A stretch of DNA of 63,206 nt, from the NCBI RefSeq assembly GCF_002252705.1, contig NZ_NQLA01000012.1:1-63206 (forward strand), written 5' to 3'. The notes below the pieces were generated by a model. The model was not told where the DNA came from, did no database searches, and saw nothing but the letters and a program-made list of their open reading frames with translations. How positions within the stretch are numbered: position 1 is the stretch's first letter; every line of letters begins with the position of its first letter. Position numbers and translations under genes: made by a program. This document shows, piece after piece, positions 19,739 to 27,768 of the stretch. The stretch comes from Vulcanococcus limneticus LL. GTDB taxonomy: Bacteria; Cyanobacteriota; Cyanobacteriia; PCC-6307; Cyanobiaceae.

Positions 19739-19818
19739 GGCCTGGGTGGGGGCAGGGGATCGGCGGGAAGGGCCCCGACCGGCCGCAGCTTAAGCAGGGC
19801 AGGCCAGATCCATCGGCC

Positions 19819-21108
19819 TCAGGCGGGTTGGAGCTGGCGCTGGGCGTCGTAGAGGGGGAAGCGGGCGCACAGGACCGCCACCCGCTCGCGGCAGCGCAGC
19901 TCGATGGCCGCGTCCTCGGGATTGAGCAGCCGGTCGGCGATCACATCGGCCACCTCGCGGAAGGCGGCCTCATCGAAGCCGCGGGTGGTGCAGGCGGCGG
20001 TGCCGAGGCGCAGGCCGCTGGTCACGAACGGCGACTGGGGATCGAAGGGCACCGTGTTCTTGTTGGCGGTGATGTGCACATCGCTCACCAGCAGGTCGGC
20101 CACCTTGCCGGTCATGCCGATGCCGCGCAGATCGAGCAGCACCAGGTGGTTGTCGGTGCCGCCGCTCACCACGTCGATGCCGCGCTCCTGGATGCGCTCG
20201 GCGAGCGCCTTGGCGTTGGCCACCACCTGCTGGCTGTAGATCTGGAAGCTGGGCAGCAGGGCCTCGCCAAAGGCCACGGCCTTGGCGGCGATCACGTGCT
20301 CCAGCGGGCCTCCCTGACTGCCGGGGAAGACCGCCTTATCGAACTGCTTGCCGAACTCGGCGTCGTTGCAGAGGATCAGGCCGCCGCGGGGACCGCGCAG
20401 GGTCTTGTGGGTGGTGGTGGTCACCACATGGCAGTGGGGCAGGGGGTTGGGGTGCACCCCGGCGGCCACCAGGCCGGCGATGTGGGCCATGTCGGCCAGC
20501 AGGTAGGCGCCCACCTCATCGGCGATGGCCCGGAAGGCGGCGAAATCAATGGTGCGCGGGTAGGCGGAGTAGCCGCACACGATCAGCTTCGGCTTGTGCT
20601 CCAGGGCCAGCTGGCGGATCGTGTCGAAGTTGAGCTGCTGGGTCTCGGGGTCCACGCCGTAGTGGACGGCCTTGAACCACTTGCCACTCACGTTCACGGG
20701 CGAGCCGTGGGTGAGGTGGCCGCCGTGGCTGAGGTCCATGCCCAGGATCGTGTCGCCGGGCTGCAGCAGGGCCAGGAACACGGCGAAGTTGGCCTGGGCG
20801 CCGCTGTGGGGCTGCACGTTGGCCCAGGCGGCACCGAACAGCTGCTTGGCCCGCTCGATCGCCAGGTCCTCGATGGCGTCCACGTGCTCACAGCCGCCGT
20901 AGTAGCGCTTGGCGGGCAGGCCTTCTGCGTACTTGTTGGTGAGCACCGAGCCCTGGGCCTCCATCACGGCGCGGGAGGCGAAGTTCTCGGAGGCGATCAG
21001 CTCCAGGTGGGTCTGCTGCCGCTCCAGCTCCTTGCCGATCAGAGCGGCGATGGCCGGGTCACTGGTGGCCAGGGGGGTATCGATCACTGCGCCGCTGGTA
21101 TCCGCCAT
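19819..21108 (-). CDS. glyA: serine hydroxymethyltransferase
   Basis: A 429-residue PLP enzyme converting serine and tetrahydrofolate to glycine and methylene-tetrahydrofolate. Signature segments are [35 protein letters not shown], and the PLP-lysine loop [19 protein letters not shown] at 21108 is preferred over a GTG three codons upstream. It leads the minus-strand run glyA, GlcNAc-1-P transferase, cinA, leuC, leuD, although an 80 bp gap follows it. Confidence 0.97.
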   Translation of the reverse strand: MADTSGAVIDTPLATSDPAIAALIGKELERQQTHLELIASENFASRAVMEAQGSVLTNKYAEGLPAKRYYGGCEHVDAIEDLAIERAKQLFGAAWANVQPHSGAQANFAVFLALLQPGDTILGMDLSHGGHLTHGSPVNVSGKWFKAVHYGVDPETQQLNFDTIRQLALEHKPKLIVCGYSAYPRTIDFAAFRAIADEVGAYLLADMAHIAGLVAAGVHPNPLPHCHVVTTTTHKTLRGPRGGLILCNDAEFGKQFDKAVFPGSQGGPLEHVIAAKAVAFGEALLPSFQIYSQQVVANAKALAERIQERGIDVVSGGTDNHLVLLDLRGIGMTGKVADLLVSDVHITANKNTVPFDPQSPFVTSGLRLGTAACTTRGFDEAAFREVADVIADRLLNPEDAAIELRCRERVAVLCARFPLYDAQRQLQPA

Positions 21109-21287
21109 GGGGGCCACTGCCGCTGAAGGTGAACCGATCGTAAGAAATCAAGGTGAGACAGGTTGCGAAACCCACCCCCAGCGGACCGACAGAACTGGCC
21201 GGGGCTGGCGCAGACGTGCTTCGGAGCCCACCTGTGGGCGTCGGGCCGATCGATGGCGAGGCATCGCGGCTGGCGGCCATCAAGCAC

Positions 21288-21317
21288 AAAAAAACCGCCC
21301 CGTGAGGAGCGGCTTTG
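21288..21317 (-). terminator. rho-independent terminator of the tRNA-Arg gene
   Basis: On the minus strand a 7-bp stem, CCGCTCC paired with GGGGCGG (one G-T pair), encloses TCAC and is followed by seven T residues. It begins about 11 nt after the tRNA 3' end. Confidence 0.8.
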
Positions 21318-21327
21318 ATGTTGTAGG

Positions 21328-21401
21328 CGCGCCTGGAGAGATTCGAACTCCCGACCCTCTGATCCGTAGTCAGATGCTCTAATCCGCTGAGCTACAAGCG
21401 C
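21328..21401 (-). tRNA. tRNA-Arg (anticodon ACG)
   Basis: The minus strand folds as a complete 74-nt tRNA. The acceptor stem is GCGCTTG with CAGGCGC. The D arm begins TAGCTCAGCGG. The anticodon stem TCTGA/TCAGA encloses the loop CTACGGA, giving anticodon ACG. The T arm is GGGAG TTCGAAT CTCTC. CCA is not encoded. A clear terminator follows. Confidence 0.95.
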
Positions 21402-21565
21402 CTGCGCCTGCCCCAACATTCTCGTCATACCGAGGGCCCATCCGTCAACTGTCGGGGCCGGAGCGAGGCCGGGGCCGGGGCAGCGCAGCGGTGCGCCGCC
21501 CCGCGACGTTCCAGGGGCGCCGGCCACAATCGATCCCAGCCCCCATCCCCTTCGCACCTGAACCC

Positions 21566-21817
21566 ATGCCGATCCGCTGGTACGGCCCCGCCAACCCGGA
21601 GGACCCCACCTACCGCCACTTCGCGCGGATCGTGAACCTCTGCCTGCATGGGGGCGCCTTCGCCGCCATCAACAGCGGCCTCTGGTTCGTGCAGGGCCTG
21701 CGCCACCCCTGGAGCCACCTCGACTGGTTCACGGGCACCTGGGCCGTGCTGCTCGTGGTGCACCTGGCGGTGGTGGTGGGGCTGAGGCCCCAAACCGAAC
21801 CGCAGCGACCATCCTGA
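21566..21817 (+). CDS. 2TM-domain small membrane protein
   Basis: An 83-residue protein with two hydrophobic helices (about residues 24-44 and 55-73) separated by a loop containing LRHPWSHLDWFTGTW, the pattern of 2TM-domain proteins. The function is unknown. The ATG at 21566 follows a noncoding stretch after the tRNA gene. The DUF3181 gene starts 52 bp downstream. Confidence 0.75.
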   Translation: MPIRWYGPANPEDPTYRHFARIVNLCLHGGAFAAINSGLWFVQGLRHPWSHLDWFTGTWAVLLVVHLAVVVGLRPQTEPQRPS

Positions 21818-21869
21818 GCGGGGAGCCCAGCCCGAAGCCAGCTCCCCTCCAGCCCGTCGCCCCCTCGCC

Positions 21870-22160
21870 ATGACCCTCTCGTCCCAGGAGATCCAGGAGC
21901 TGGCCAGGGAGCTGGCCGACCGGCTCTACATCCAGATCTCCGGCTGGCACCTCTACCTGGGCGATGCGGGGCTGGCCGAACCCCTGGCGATCGAGTGCGC
22001 CGCCCGGCTGGAGCTTGGCGCCGGTGTCTGCGCCCGCCAGGCCCTGGAGGCGGTGCAGGTGCCGATCGGCGGGGGCACCACCAAGCTGCCCCTGGCCCGG
22101 CTCGTCCCCGCCGGCCAGCTGCAGGATCTCGAAGAGCTGCTGGCGGAACGGGCCAACTGA
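21870..22160 (+). CDS. DUF3181 family protein
   Basis: A 96-residue conserved cyanobacterial protein of unknown function. The sequence ELADRLYIQISGWHLYLGDAGLAEPLAIECAARLE matches the DUF3181 family as I recall it. It is soluble, with no motif that suggests an enzyme. It is in line with the 2TM gene upstream and another conserved small gene downstream. Confidence 0.85.
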   Translation: MTLSSQEIQELARELADRLYIQISGWHLYLGDAGLAEPLAIECAARLELGAGVCARQALEAVQVPIGGGTTKLPLARLVPAGQLQDLEELLAERAN

Positions 22161-22255
22161 ATCAGCCCTGGCTAGCCAGAGGCGGTGCCGGGCCAAAACG
22201 CTTGTCGCGCCAGTGTGCGCCGGATAGGGTTGCGCCTCAACGCCGCCGCGGCTCT

Positions 22256-22510
22256 GTGCTGGTCATCCAGGTCACCAACGCCCGCGAGGTGATGCGCCAG
22301 CGCATCGGCCGGCTCGGCAGCCGCCTGATCGGCAAGGTGGTGGATGCCGAGGCCCAGGTGGAGAAGGCGCTGATCCAGGAACTGGAAACGGCCTTCCGCG
22401 ACTTCGGCATCGAGGCCCGCATCTTCTCGATCGACGGCCCCGAAATGGTGGGTCGCAGCCACCTGGAGATCCCCGTGCAGGTGCGCGAGGAGCGGGTGGT
22501 GGAGCTCTGA
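22256..22510 (+). CDS. conserved small cyanobacterial protein
   Basis: An 84-residue soluble protein, not assigned to a named family. It begins VLVIQVTNAREVMRQRIGRL and has an amphipathic helix (VEKALIQELETAFRDFGIEA) and two strands (ARIFSIDGPEMV, LEIPVQVREERVVEL). The GTG start at 22256 was chosen because the reading frame upstream has no protein-like composition. It ends 3 bp from the convergent murJ stop. Confidence 0.65.
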   Translation: MLVIQVTNAREVMRQRIGRLGSRLIGKVVDAEAQVEKALIQELETAFRDFGIEARIFSIDGPEMVGRSHLEIPVQVREERVVEL

Positions 22511-22513
22511 GCC

Positions 22514-24127
22514 TCAGGCGCCACCCGGCAGCTTGCGCCGCAGCTGCAGGGCCAGATCCCGCACCTCCGGAACGCCGGCCGCCGAGGCCACCAGCCCATA
22601 GGCCAGCAGGCCCACGCCGCTGGCAAAACCGCACTCCACCAGGCGGCCCCACAGGTTGGCGGGCCAGGCGATCCCCACCGACAGCCCCCAGGCCGCCAAA
22701 GACCCCAGCAGGGCCGCCAGCAGCAGCAGCAGGCTGTCGCGGGCCCAGGCCCGCAGGGGCATCCCACCCAGCCGCCGCTGCAGGGCCAGCAGCAGGCCGA
22801 GGCAGGTGATCACATTCACCGCCACGGTGGCCAGCACCAGCCCCGGCGCCCCGAAATTCAGGGCCGGGAGCTGCAGCCCCCAGGGGGTCGGCCCGCCCAC
22901 CAGGGTCCAGTCGAAGGCCACGTTGAGGCCGATGCCGGCCATCGAGAAGCGGAACGGGGTGGTGCCATCGCCGAGTGCGTAGAACACCCGCACCAGCACG
23001 TCGCGGCCCAGGTAGGCGGGCATGCCCACCCCGTAGGCCATCAGCAGCCCCCCCACCAGGGCCGCGGCCGTGGCATCGAAGGCTCCGCGCTCATAGATCA
23101 GCGCCACGATCGGCCCGGCCAGGGCCACCATCAGCCCGCCCAGGGGCAACATCGAGGCGCTGGAGAGCATCAGCCCCTGGCGGATGCGGCCGATCAGCTC
23201 CGGCCGGTCCTCTGGGGCGGTGAGCCGGGCGAACACCGGCAGCAGCGGCACCAGCAGGGCGTTGGAGAGCAGGCCCAGGGGGGTCTGCACCAGCAGGTTG
23301 GCGTAGCCCAGGCCGGCAGCCGCCCCCACGATCCCGGAGGCGAAGAACAGGTCGGTGAACACGTTGATCTGCAGCATCCCCGAGGAGAGGGTCGCCGGCC
23401 CCATCACCTGCAACACCTCCTTGACTCCGGGGTGATGCCAGTCCCAGACCAGCTGGAACTTGTGCAGGCCCTGCTTCGCCAGGGCCGGCAGCTGGATCAG
23501 CCACTGCAGGATCGCCCCCAGCAGGGTGGTGCCCGCCAGCACGGCGCCGCCCAGCAGCGCCTGCTCGGGCAGGGCAATCGCCGGGCCCAGCTGCCACCAG
23601 AGAATCCCCAGGCCGACGATCACCGCCACGCTGGAGAGCAGCGGACTCACCGAGGGCAGCCAGAACTCATCGGCGGCGTTGAGGGCCCCGAAGCCCAGCC
23701 CGATCAGACCGGCGAACAGGGCCATCGGCGCCATCCAGCGCAGCTGCAGCACGGCGATGGCGTGGCGCGGGCCGTCCAGCCCCGGCCCCACCAGGGTGAT
23801 CAGCGGATCGGCAAACACGAACAGCAGCACGGTCACACCGATCAGCCCCGCCCCCACCAGGGTGTTGATCGCCGCCAGCACGTGGGCCCCCTCCGCCCGG
23901 GGGCGGCGCGCCAGCACGCTCACCATGGCGCTGTGGAACGGCCCGTTGATTCCCCCCAGCAGGATCAGTAGGAATCCGGGCAGCACATAGGCGTAGTTGT
24001 AGGCGTCGTAGGCGAGGCCCACGCCGAAGGCGGCGGCGATCACCTGCTGGCGCACCAGCCCGGCCACCTTGCTCAGGGCCGTGGCCACCGCCACGATCAG
24101 GGCGATGCGGCGCAGCGATTGACTCAT
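22514..24127 (-). CDS. murJ: lipid II flippase MurJ (MviN)
   Basis: A 537-residue integral membrane protein with about 14 hydrophobic helices, which flips lipid II across the inner membrane during peptidoglycan synthesis. Hallmarks are the N-terminal ATALSKVAGLVRQQVIAAAFG, the segment GFLLILLGGINGPFHSAMVSVL, and AYLGRDVLVRVFYALGDGTTPFR. Length is normal. It is divergent from sfsA. Confidence 0.95.
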   Translation of the reverse strand: MSQSLRRIALIVAVATALSKVAGLVRQQVIAAAFGVGLAYDAYNYAYVLPGFLLILLGGINGPFHSAMVSVLARRPRAEGAHVLAAINTLVGAGLIGVTVLLFVFADPLITLVGPGLDGPRHAIAVLQLRWMAPMALFAGLIGLGFGALNAADEFWLPSVSPLLSSVAVIVGLGILWWQLGPAIALPEQALLGGAVLAGTTLLGAILQWLIQLPALAKQGLHKFQLVWDWHHPGVKEVLQVMGPATLSSGMLQINVFTDLFFASGIVGAAAGLGYANLLVQTPLGLLSNALLVPLLPVFARLTAPEDRPELIGRIRQGLMLSSASMLPLGGLMVALAGPIVALIYERGAFDATAAALVGGLLMAYGVGMPAYLGRDVLVRVFYALGDGTTPFRFSMAGIGLNVAFDWTLVGGPTPWGLQLPALNFGAPGLVLATVAVNVITCLGLLLALQRRLGGMPLRAWARDSLLLLLAALLGSLAAWGLSVGIAWPANLWGRLVECGFASGVGLLAYGLVASAAGVPEVRDLALQLRRKLPGGA

Positions 24128-24244
24128 CCGGGAGGCCGCAGGCCCTCAGCTGCGGGGATTCTCCCCTCCGCTCCCCACGGCAGCATGGGCACACCGCCGG
24201 CCCCGCAGCCGGTCCTCCCCTGTGCCCCGGGCGCTGCCCCGCCG

Positions 24245-25054
24245 ATGTCGACCAGCCCCGCCAGTGCCAGCTCCCGTTCCAGCTCCGGCACCAACGCCAG
24301 CAGCAGTCCCGTGGTGGTTCTGCCGCTGGACCCCCTGCGGGAGGGAGTCTTGCTGAAGCGCTACAAGCGCTTCCTCGCCGATGTGGAACTCGACTCCGGC
24401 GAGGTCGTGACCGCCCACTGCCCCAACACCGGTCCGATGACCGGCGTGCTCCATCCGGGCGGCCGGGTGCGGCTGCGCCACGCCCCTTCCCCCACCCGCA
24501 AGCTGGCCTGGACCTGGGAGCAGGCCGAGGTGGCCGGCGCCGATGGCCAGCCGATCTGGGTGGGCATCAACACGGCCCTGCCCAACCGGCTGGTGCGGGC
24601 CACGATCGAGGCGGGGCTGCTGGGGGCCTGGCTGGGCCCGATCGAGGCGATCCGGGCCGAGGTGCCCTATGGCCCCAACCGCCGCAGCCGCATCGACCTG
24701 CTGCTGACCCCCGCGGCGGGCGCGCCCGATCCAAGGCCGATCTACGTGGAAGTGAAGAACACCACCTGGACCGATGGCGATCTGGCCCTGTTTCCCGACA
24801 CAGTGACCGAGCGGGGTCAGAAGCACCTGGAGGAACTGATCGGCCTGCTGCCCGAGGCGCGGGCCGTGCTGGTGCCCTGCCTGAGCCGCTCGGATGTGAG
24901 CCGCTTCGCCCCCGGCGACAGCGCCGACCCCCGCTACGGCGAGCTGTTCCGCCAGGCCCTGGTGGCCGGGGTGGAGGTGCTGCCCTGTGTCTACGCCTTC
25001 AGCGACGAGGCGGTGCACTGGCGGGGACTGGCGGCCGTGCAGAGCCGCGCCTAG
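24245..25054 (+). CDS. sfsA: SfsA family DNA/RNA nuclease
   Basis: A 269-residue protein matching SfsA. Conserved blocks are LLKRYKRFLADVELDSGEVVTAHCPNTGPM, VGINTALPNRLV, and the nuclease-like motif RSRIDLLL..YVEVKNTTW. SfsA binds DNA and, in some studies, has nuclease activity; an older name reflects a sugar-fermentation phenotype in E. coli. The first 30 residues are Ser/Ala/Pro-rich and unconserved, so the true start is uncertain (24245, or 24185 upstream). Its last 4 bp overlap the convergent small gene. Confidence 0.9.
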   Translation: MSTSPASASSRSSSGTNASSSPVVVLPLDPLREGVLLKRYKRFLADVELDSGEVVTAHCPNTGPMTGVLHPGGRVRLRHAPSPTRKLAWTWEQAEVAGADGQPIWVGINTALPNRLVRATIEAGLLGAWLGPIEAIRAEVPYGPNRRSRIDLLLTPAAGAPDPRPIYVEVKNTTWTDGDLALFPDTVTERGQKHLEELIGLLPEARAVLVPCLSRSDVSRFAPGDSADPRYGELFRQALVAGVEVLPCVYAFSDEAVHWRGLAAVQSRA

Positions 25055-25263
25055 GCCGGCACGGGTGCACCGTGCAGCGCCAGCCCGGCGCCACGGGCAT
25101 CGGCGCAGAGGCTGCCGATCGAGGCGGCGCTGAGCTGGACCCGGCCCTCGCAGACCAGGTCCCAGGTTTCAGGCTCGAAGTGGGTCTGCAGCCAGAGCAG
25201 GCCCAGGGCCGATTCGGGCATCACCCGATAGCCCGAGGCCACGGCGGTGAGCGAGAGATCCAT
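25051..25263 (-). CDS. conserved small cyanobacterial protein
   Basis: A 70-residue soluble protein, not recognised as a named family. The body reads LSLTAVASGYRVMPESALGLLWLQTHFE and VQLSAASIGSLCADARGAGL. ATG at 25263 was preferred over upstream in-frame residues that look noncoding. It is convergent with sfsA. Confidence 0.55.
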   Translation of the reverse strand: MDLSLTAVASGYRVMPESALGLLWLQTHFEPETWDLVCEGRVQLSAASIGSLCADARGAGLALHGAPVPA

Positions 25264-25409
25264 GCGGGGGCACCATGGTGTGGCTGGGGCCATTGAGCAC
25301 CCAGCCGGCATCGCGGCACGTAGCCGTCACTACGGATCCAACCCACGGATGCGTGAGAACGCTGTTACTGGGCCCAGGGCAGTCAGGTTGGGCCCAGGGC
25401 AGTGAGGCC

Positions 25410-25655
25410 TCAGACAGCGGCAAGATCCTGGGCGGCGCTCCGCACCTCTGCCGCCGCCTCGGCCTGGCGATGGTGATAGACGCTGCCGCGGTAGTGCAGC
25501 TCCAGAGCCGGATCCAGGGGGGCCGCCGCATGGGCGAGGGGGGCGGTGTAGTGCTGGCCGCGGTAGACGTGCTCGACCGGGGCGGGGGACTCGAGAGGGC
25601 GACGCTGGGCGGGGTCGTAGGCGACGCCGCGATAGCAAAGGGTGGGTTTGGACAC
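25410..25655 (-). CDS. DUF4278 family protein
   Basis: An 81-residue protein with three copies of the YRG-x2-Y motif characteristic of DUF4278: CYRGVAYD, VYRGQHYT and HYRGSVYHH. The function is unknown; the family is mostly cyanobacterial. The GTG start (VSKPTLCYRG) matches the usual family beginning. The first motif is immediately N-terminal and the last is followed by an Ala/Glu-rich helix. It is divergent from the ammonium transporter gene, with 428 bp between. Confidence 0.8.
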   Translation of the reverse strand: MSKPTLCYRGVAYDPAQRRPLESPAPVEHVYRGQHYTAPLAHAAAPLDPALELHYRGSVYHHRQAEAAAEVRSAAQDLAAV

Positions 25656-25865
25656 GGTTCCAGGCCTCGAAGGGTTGGGGGATGCACCGGCCAGGGGCCG
25701 GGCCCGCTTCGCGGAAAGGAGCGTTGCTTCGCCATGCGGTGGGCTACTTCCAATGGAGCCGGCGGGGCAATGGCCAGGCCGGGCACGACTCGCGCCCACA
25801 GGCCGACTCGCGCACTCCATCCAACGTTTTGTCCTTCGATGCATATTTAGCCAATCCCAAGTGTT

Positions 25866-25895
25866 CATTGCGAACATTTTCCAGGATTCGCAATG
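25866..25895. repeat. 9-bp perfect inverted repeat
   Basis: CATTGCGAA (25866-25874) pairs with TTCGCAATG (25887-25895) around a 12-nt spacer. An overlapping smaller palindrome, TGTTC-N5-GAACA, spans 25862-25876. It could be an operator or an RNA hairpin; no T-run follows on the plus strand, so a terminator is unlikely. Confidence 0.6.
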
Positions 25896-25985
25896 CTCCT
25901 TAACCGGGGGTGTAGCCCTACGAACGCCGATGGAGCGGAATGGGCGCACCGGCGCGGCCGCAGGCACCCAGCAATCGGCAATTTC

Positions 25986-26027
25986 GTAGCAAAGGGAACA
26001 TTGCGTGCGGAGCTCTTGCCGGAATCT
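25986..26027 (+). promoter_or_regulatory. possible NtcA-type promoter of the first amt gene
   Basis: GTA-N8-AAC at 25986-25999 differs from GTA-N8-TAC at one base. After exactly 22 bp comes GAATCT (26022-26027), which keeps the A and last T of TAN3T. The predicted start near 26034 would give a leader of about 50 nt. Support is weaker than for ntcA and the second amt. Confidence 0.45.
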
Positions 26028-26083
26028 TGCCCAGTCCGTGGAAGGGGCCAGCCGTTCCACACCTGAGGATTCCCCACTCACCG

Positions 26084-27535
26084 ATGTCCATTCCATTGCC
26101 AGCACCGCGCCGCTCCGGCCCGCGTCGCCTGCAGGACGCCAGCCTGCTGGAGGCGCCGCCCCTGCTCCTCGGTCGCCTGCGGGGGCTGTCCTCCCAGAGC
26201 AACCTGACCTGGCTCGCTTGCGTGCCCATTGCCTTGGCGGGCCTTGGGGTGTTCAACCTCTCGGCCCACGCGGCTGAGCTGCCTGAGCTCACCCCGGCCT
26301 TTCTGGCCAACAACATGTTCCTGTTGATCTGCGCCGCCCTGGTGATCTTCATGAACGCCGGCTTCGCCATGGTGGAAGCCGGAATGTGCCGCCAGAAGAA
26401 CGCCGTCAACATCCTGGCCAAGAACCTGATCGTCTTCGCCCTGGCGGTGACGGCCTATTGGTTCATCGGCTACAAGATCATGTACAACGCCGACTGGGTG
26501 ATTCCTGGTTGGTTCAAATTCGGCGGTCTGTTCTTTGACCCCACCGTCACCCCTGAGATGGTGACCGAGGGCAAGCTGGTCCCGAGCGTTGACTTCCTCT
26601 TCCAGGCCGCCTTCGCCGGCACCGCCGCCACGATCGTGTCCGGCCTGGTGGCTGAGCGGATCAAGTTTGGTGAGTTCGTGATCTTCTCTCTGGTGCTGGT
26701 GGGGGTCCTCTATCCGATCTCCGGCTCCTGGCAGTGGAACGTGGGTGAGGGCTGGCTCAACAAGCTCGGCTTCATCGACTTCGCCGGCTCCACCGTGGTG
26801 CACTCCTTCGGTGCCTGGGCAGGGCTGATCGGCGCCATTCTGCTTGGCCCCCGCATCGGCAAGTTCACCAACGGCAAGCCCCAGGCCATCCCCGGCCACA
26901 ACCTGGCCATCGCCACCCTGGGCTGCCTGATCCTCTGGCTCGGCTGGTACGGCTTCAACCCTGGCTCCTGGCTTTCTATGGCCCCCGAGGTGCCCTATAT
27001 CGCCGTCACCACGACCCTCGGCGCCGCTGGCGGTGGCATTTCCGCCACCCTGCTGAGCCAGTTCACCGGTGGTAAGCCCGACCTGACCATGACCATCAAC
27101 GGCATCCTGGCCGGCCTGGTGGGCGTGACCGCCGGTTGCGACGGCTTCTCGATGCCGGCCGCCTGGGTGGTGGGCTTCATCGCCGGCGTCTTGGTGGTGT
27201 TCTCCGTAGCCCTGGTCGACAAGCTGAAAATCGACGATCCGGTGGGTGCCTTCTCGGTGCACGGCACCTGCGGCATCTGGGCCACCCTGGCAGTTGGCCT
27301 TTTCAACACCGACAAGGGCCTGCTCACCGGCCATGGCTTCAACCAGCTCGGTGTTCAGATCGTGGGTGTGCTGGCCTTCGCGATCTTCGCGATCGTGAGC
27401 TCCTGGATTGTCTGGTCGATCATCGGGGCCATCTTCGGTGGCATCCGCGTCACCGAGAAGGAAGAGGTTGAAGGCCTCGATATCGGCGAACACGGCATGG
27501 AGGCCTATCCCGACTTCGTCTCCACCAGCAACTGA
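26084..27535 (+). CDS. amt: ammonium transporter (Amt family), first copy
   Basis: A 483-residue membrane channel for ammonium, with an apparent leader ending AHA-AE near residue 64, then about 11 helices. It belongs to the Amt subtype carrying NAGFAMVEAGMCRQKNAVNIL, unlike the second copy. Both pore histidines are present in GSTVVHSFGAW and FSVHGTCGIWATL. The C-terminal cytoplasmic segment (EEVEGLDIGEHGMEAYPDF) is the conserved tail that couples subunits and is where PII proteins act in AmtB. ATG at 26084 gives a long N-terminal region; the true start could be further in. An NtcA-like site lies upstream and a second amt and PII gene follow. Confidence 0.95.
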   Translation: MSIPLPAPRRSGPRRLQDASLLEAPPLLLGRLRGLSSQSNLTWLACVPIALAGLGVFNLSAHAAELPELTPAFLANNMFLLICAALVIFMNAGFAMVEAGMCRQKNAVNILAKNLIVFALAVTAYWFIGYKIMYNADWVIPGWFKFGGLFFDPTVTPEMVTEGKLVPSVDFLFQAAFAGTAATIVSGLVAERIKFGEFVIFSLVLVGVLYPISGSWQWNVGEGWLNKLGFIDFAGSTVVHSFGAWAGLIGAILLGPRIGKFTNGKPQAIPGHNLAIATLGCLILWLGWYGFNPGSWLSMAPEVPYIAVTTTLGAAGGGISATLLSQFTGGKPDLTMTINGILAGLVGVTAGCDGFSMPAAWVVGFIAGVLVVFSVALVDKLKIDDPVGAFSVHGTCGIWATLAVGLFNTDKGLLTGHGFNQLGVQIVGVLAFAIFAIVSSWIVWSIIGAIFGGIRVTEKEEVEGLDIGEHGMEAYPDFVSTSN

Positions 27536-27692
27536 TCGCACGGAGAAATAGCTGGTCCAGCTCTGTTCAACCCAGGTCCTCCGGCCACACCCGGGGGCCT
27601 GTTCCCATCGACAGATTGGGGAAAGGGGAGGCACAGAGGACTGAGCGATCACGGGGCCGAGGCCACTCCGGCCACGACCCAGCCACGGTTTT

Positions 27693-27734
27693 GTACCGAT
27701 TGTTACCGGCTGGAACCCTGGAGTCGTGGATGGT
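27693..27734 (+). promoter_or_regulatory. NtcA-type promoter of the second amt gene
   Basis: A perfect GTA-N8-TAC site at 27693-27706 is followed by exactly 22 bp and GATGGT (27729-27734), which differs from TAN3T only at the first base. The predicted transcript start near 27741 lies downstream of the ATG at 27730 and so argues for one of the later start codons of the gene. Confidence 0.75.
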
Positions 27735-27768
27735 GTCCAGGCGAACCCCCATGAGGTTGCCCCCCACG

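Larger units (their letters stand above)
25656..26083. other. AT-richer intergenic region upstream of the first amt gene
   Basis: No convincing gene is seen in these 428 bp. The middle (about 25825-25915) is clearly richer in A+T than the surroundings. It contains a 9-bp perfect inverted repeat (25866-25895) and, further on, an NtcA-like promoter (25986-26027). It probably holds the promoters for the divergent DUF4278 and amt genes and possibly a small RNA. Confidence 0.5.

Noticed and set aside
27571-27602. Possible terminator after the first amt gene
   Set aside because: An imperfect 7-bp stem (CAGGTCC with GGGCCTG) has a large loop and no T run.
26078-27652. 524-codon open frame on the minus strand
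   Set aside because: It is antisense to the first ammonium transporter, with a Gly/His/Asp-rich composition and no motif.
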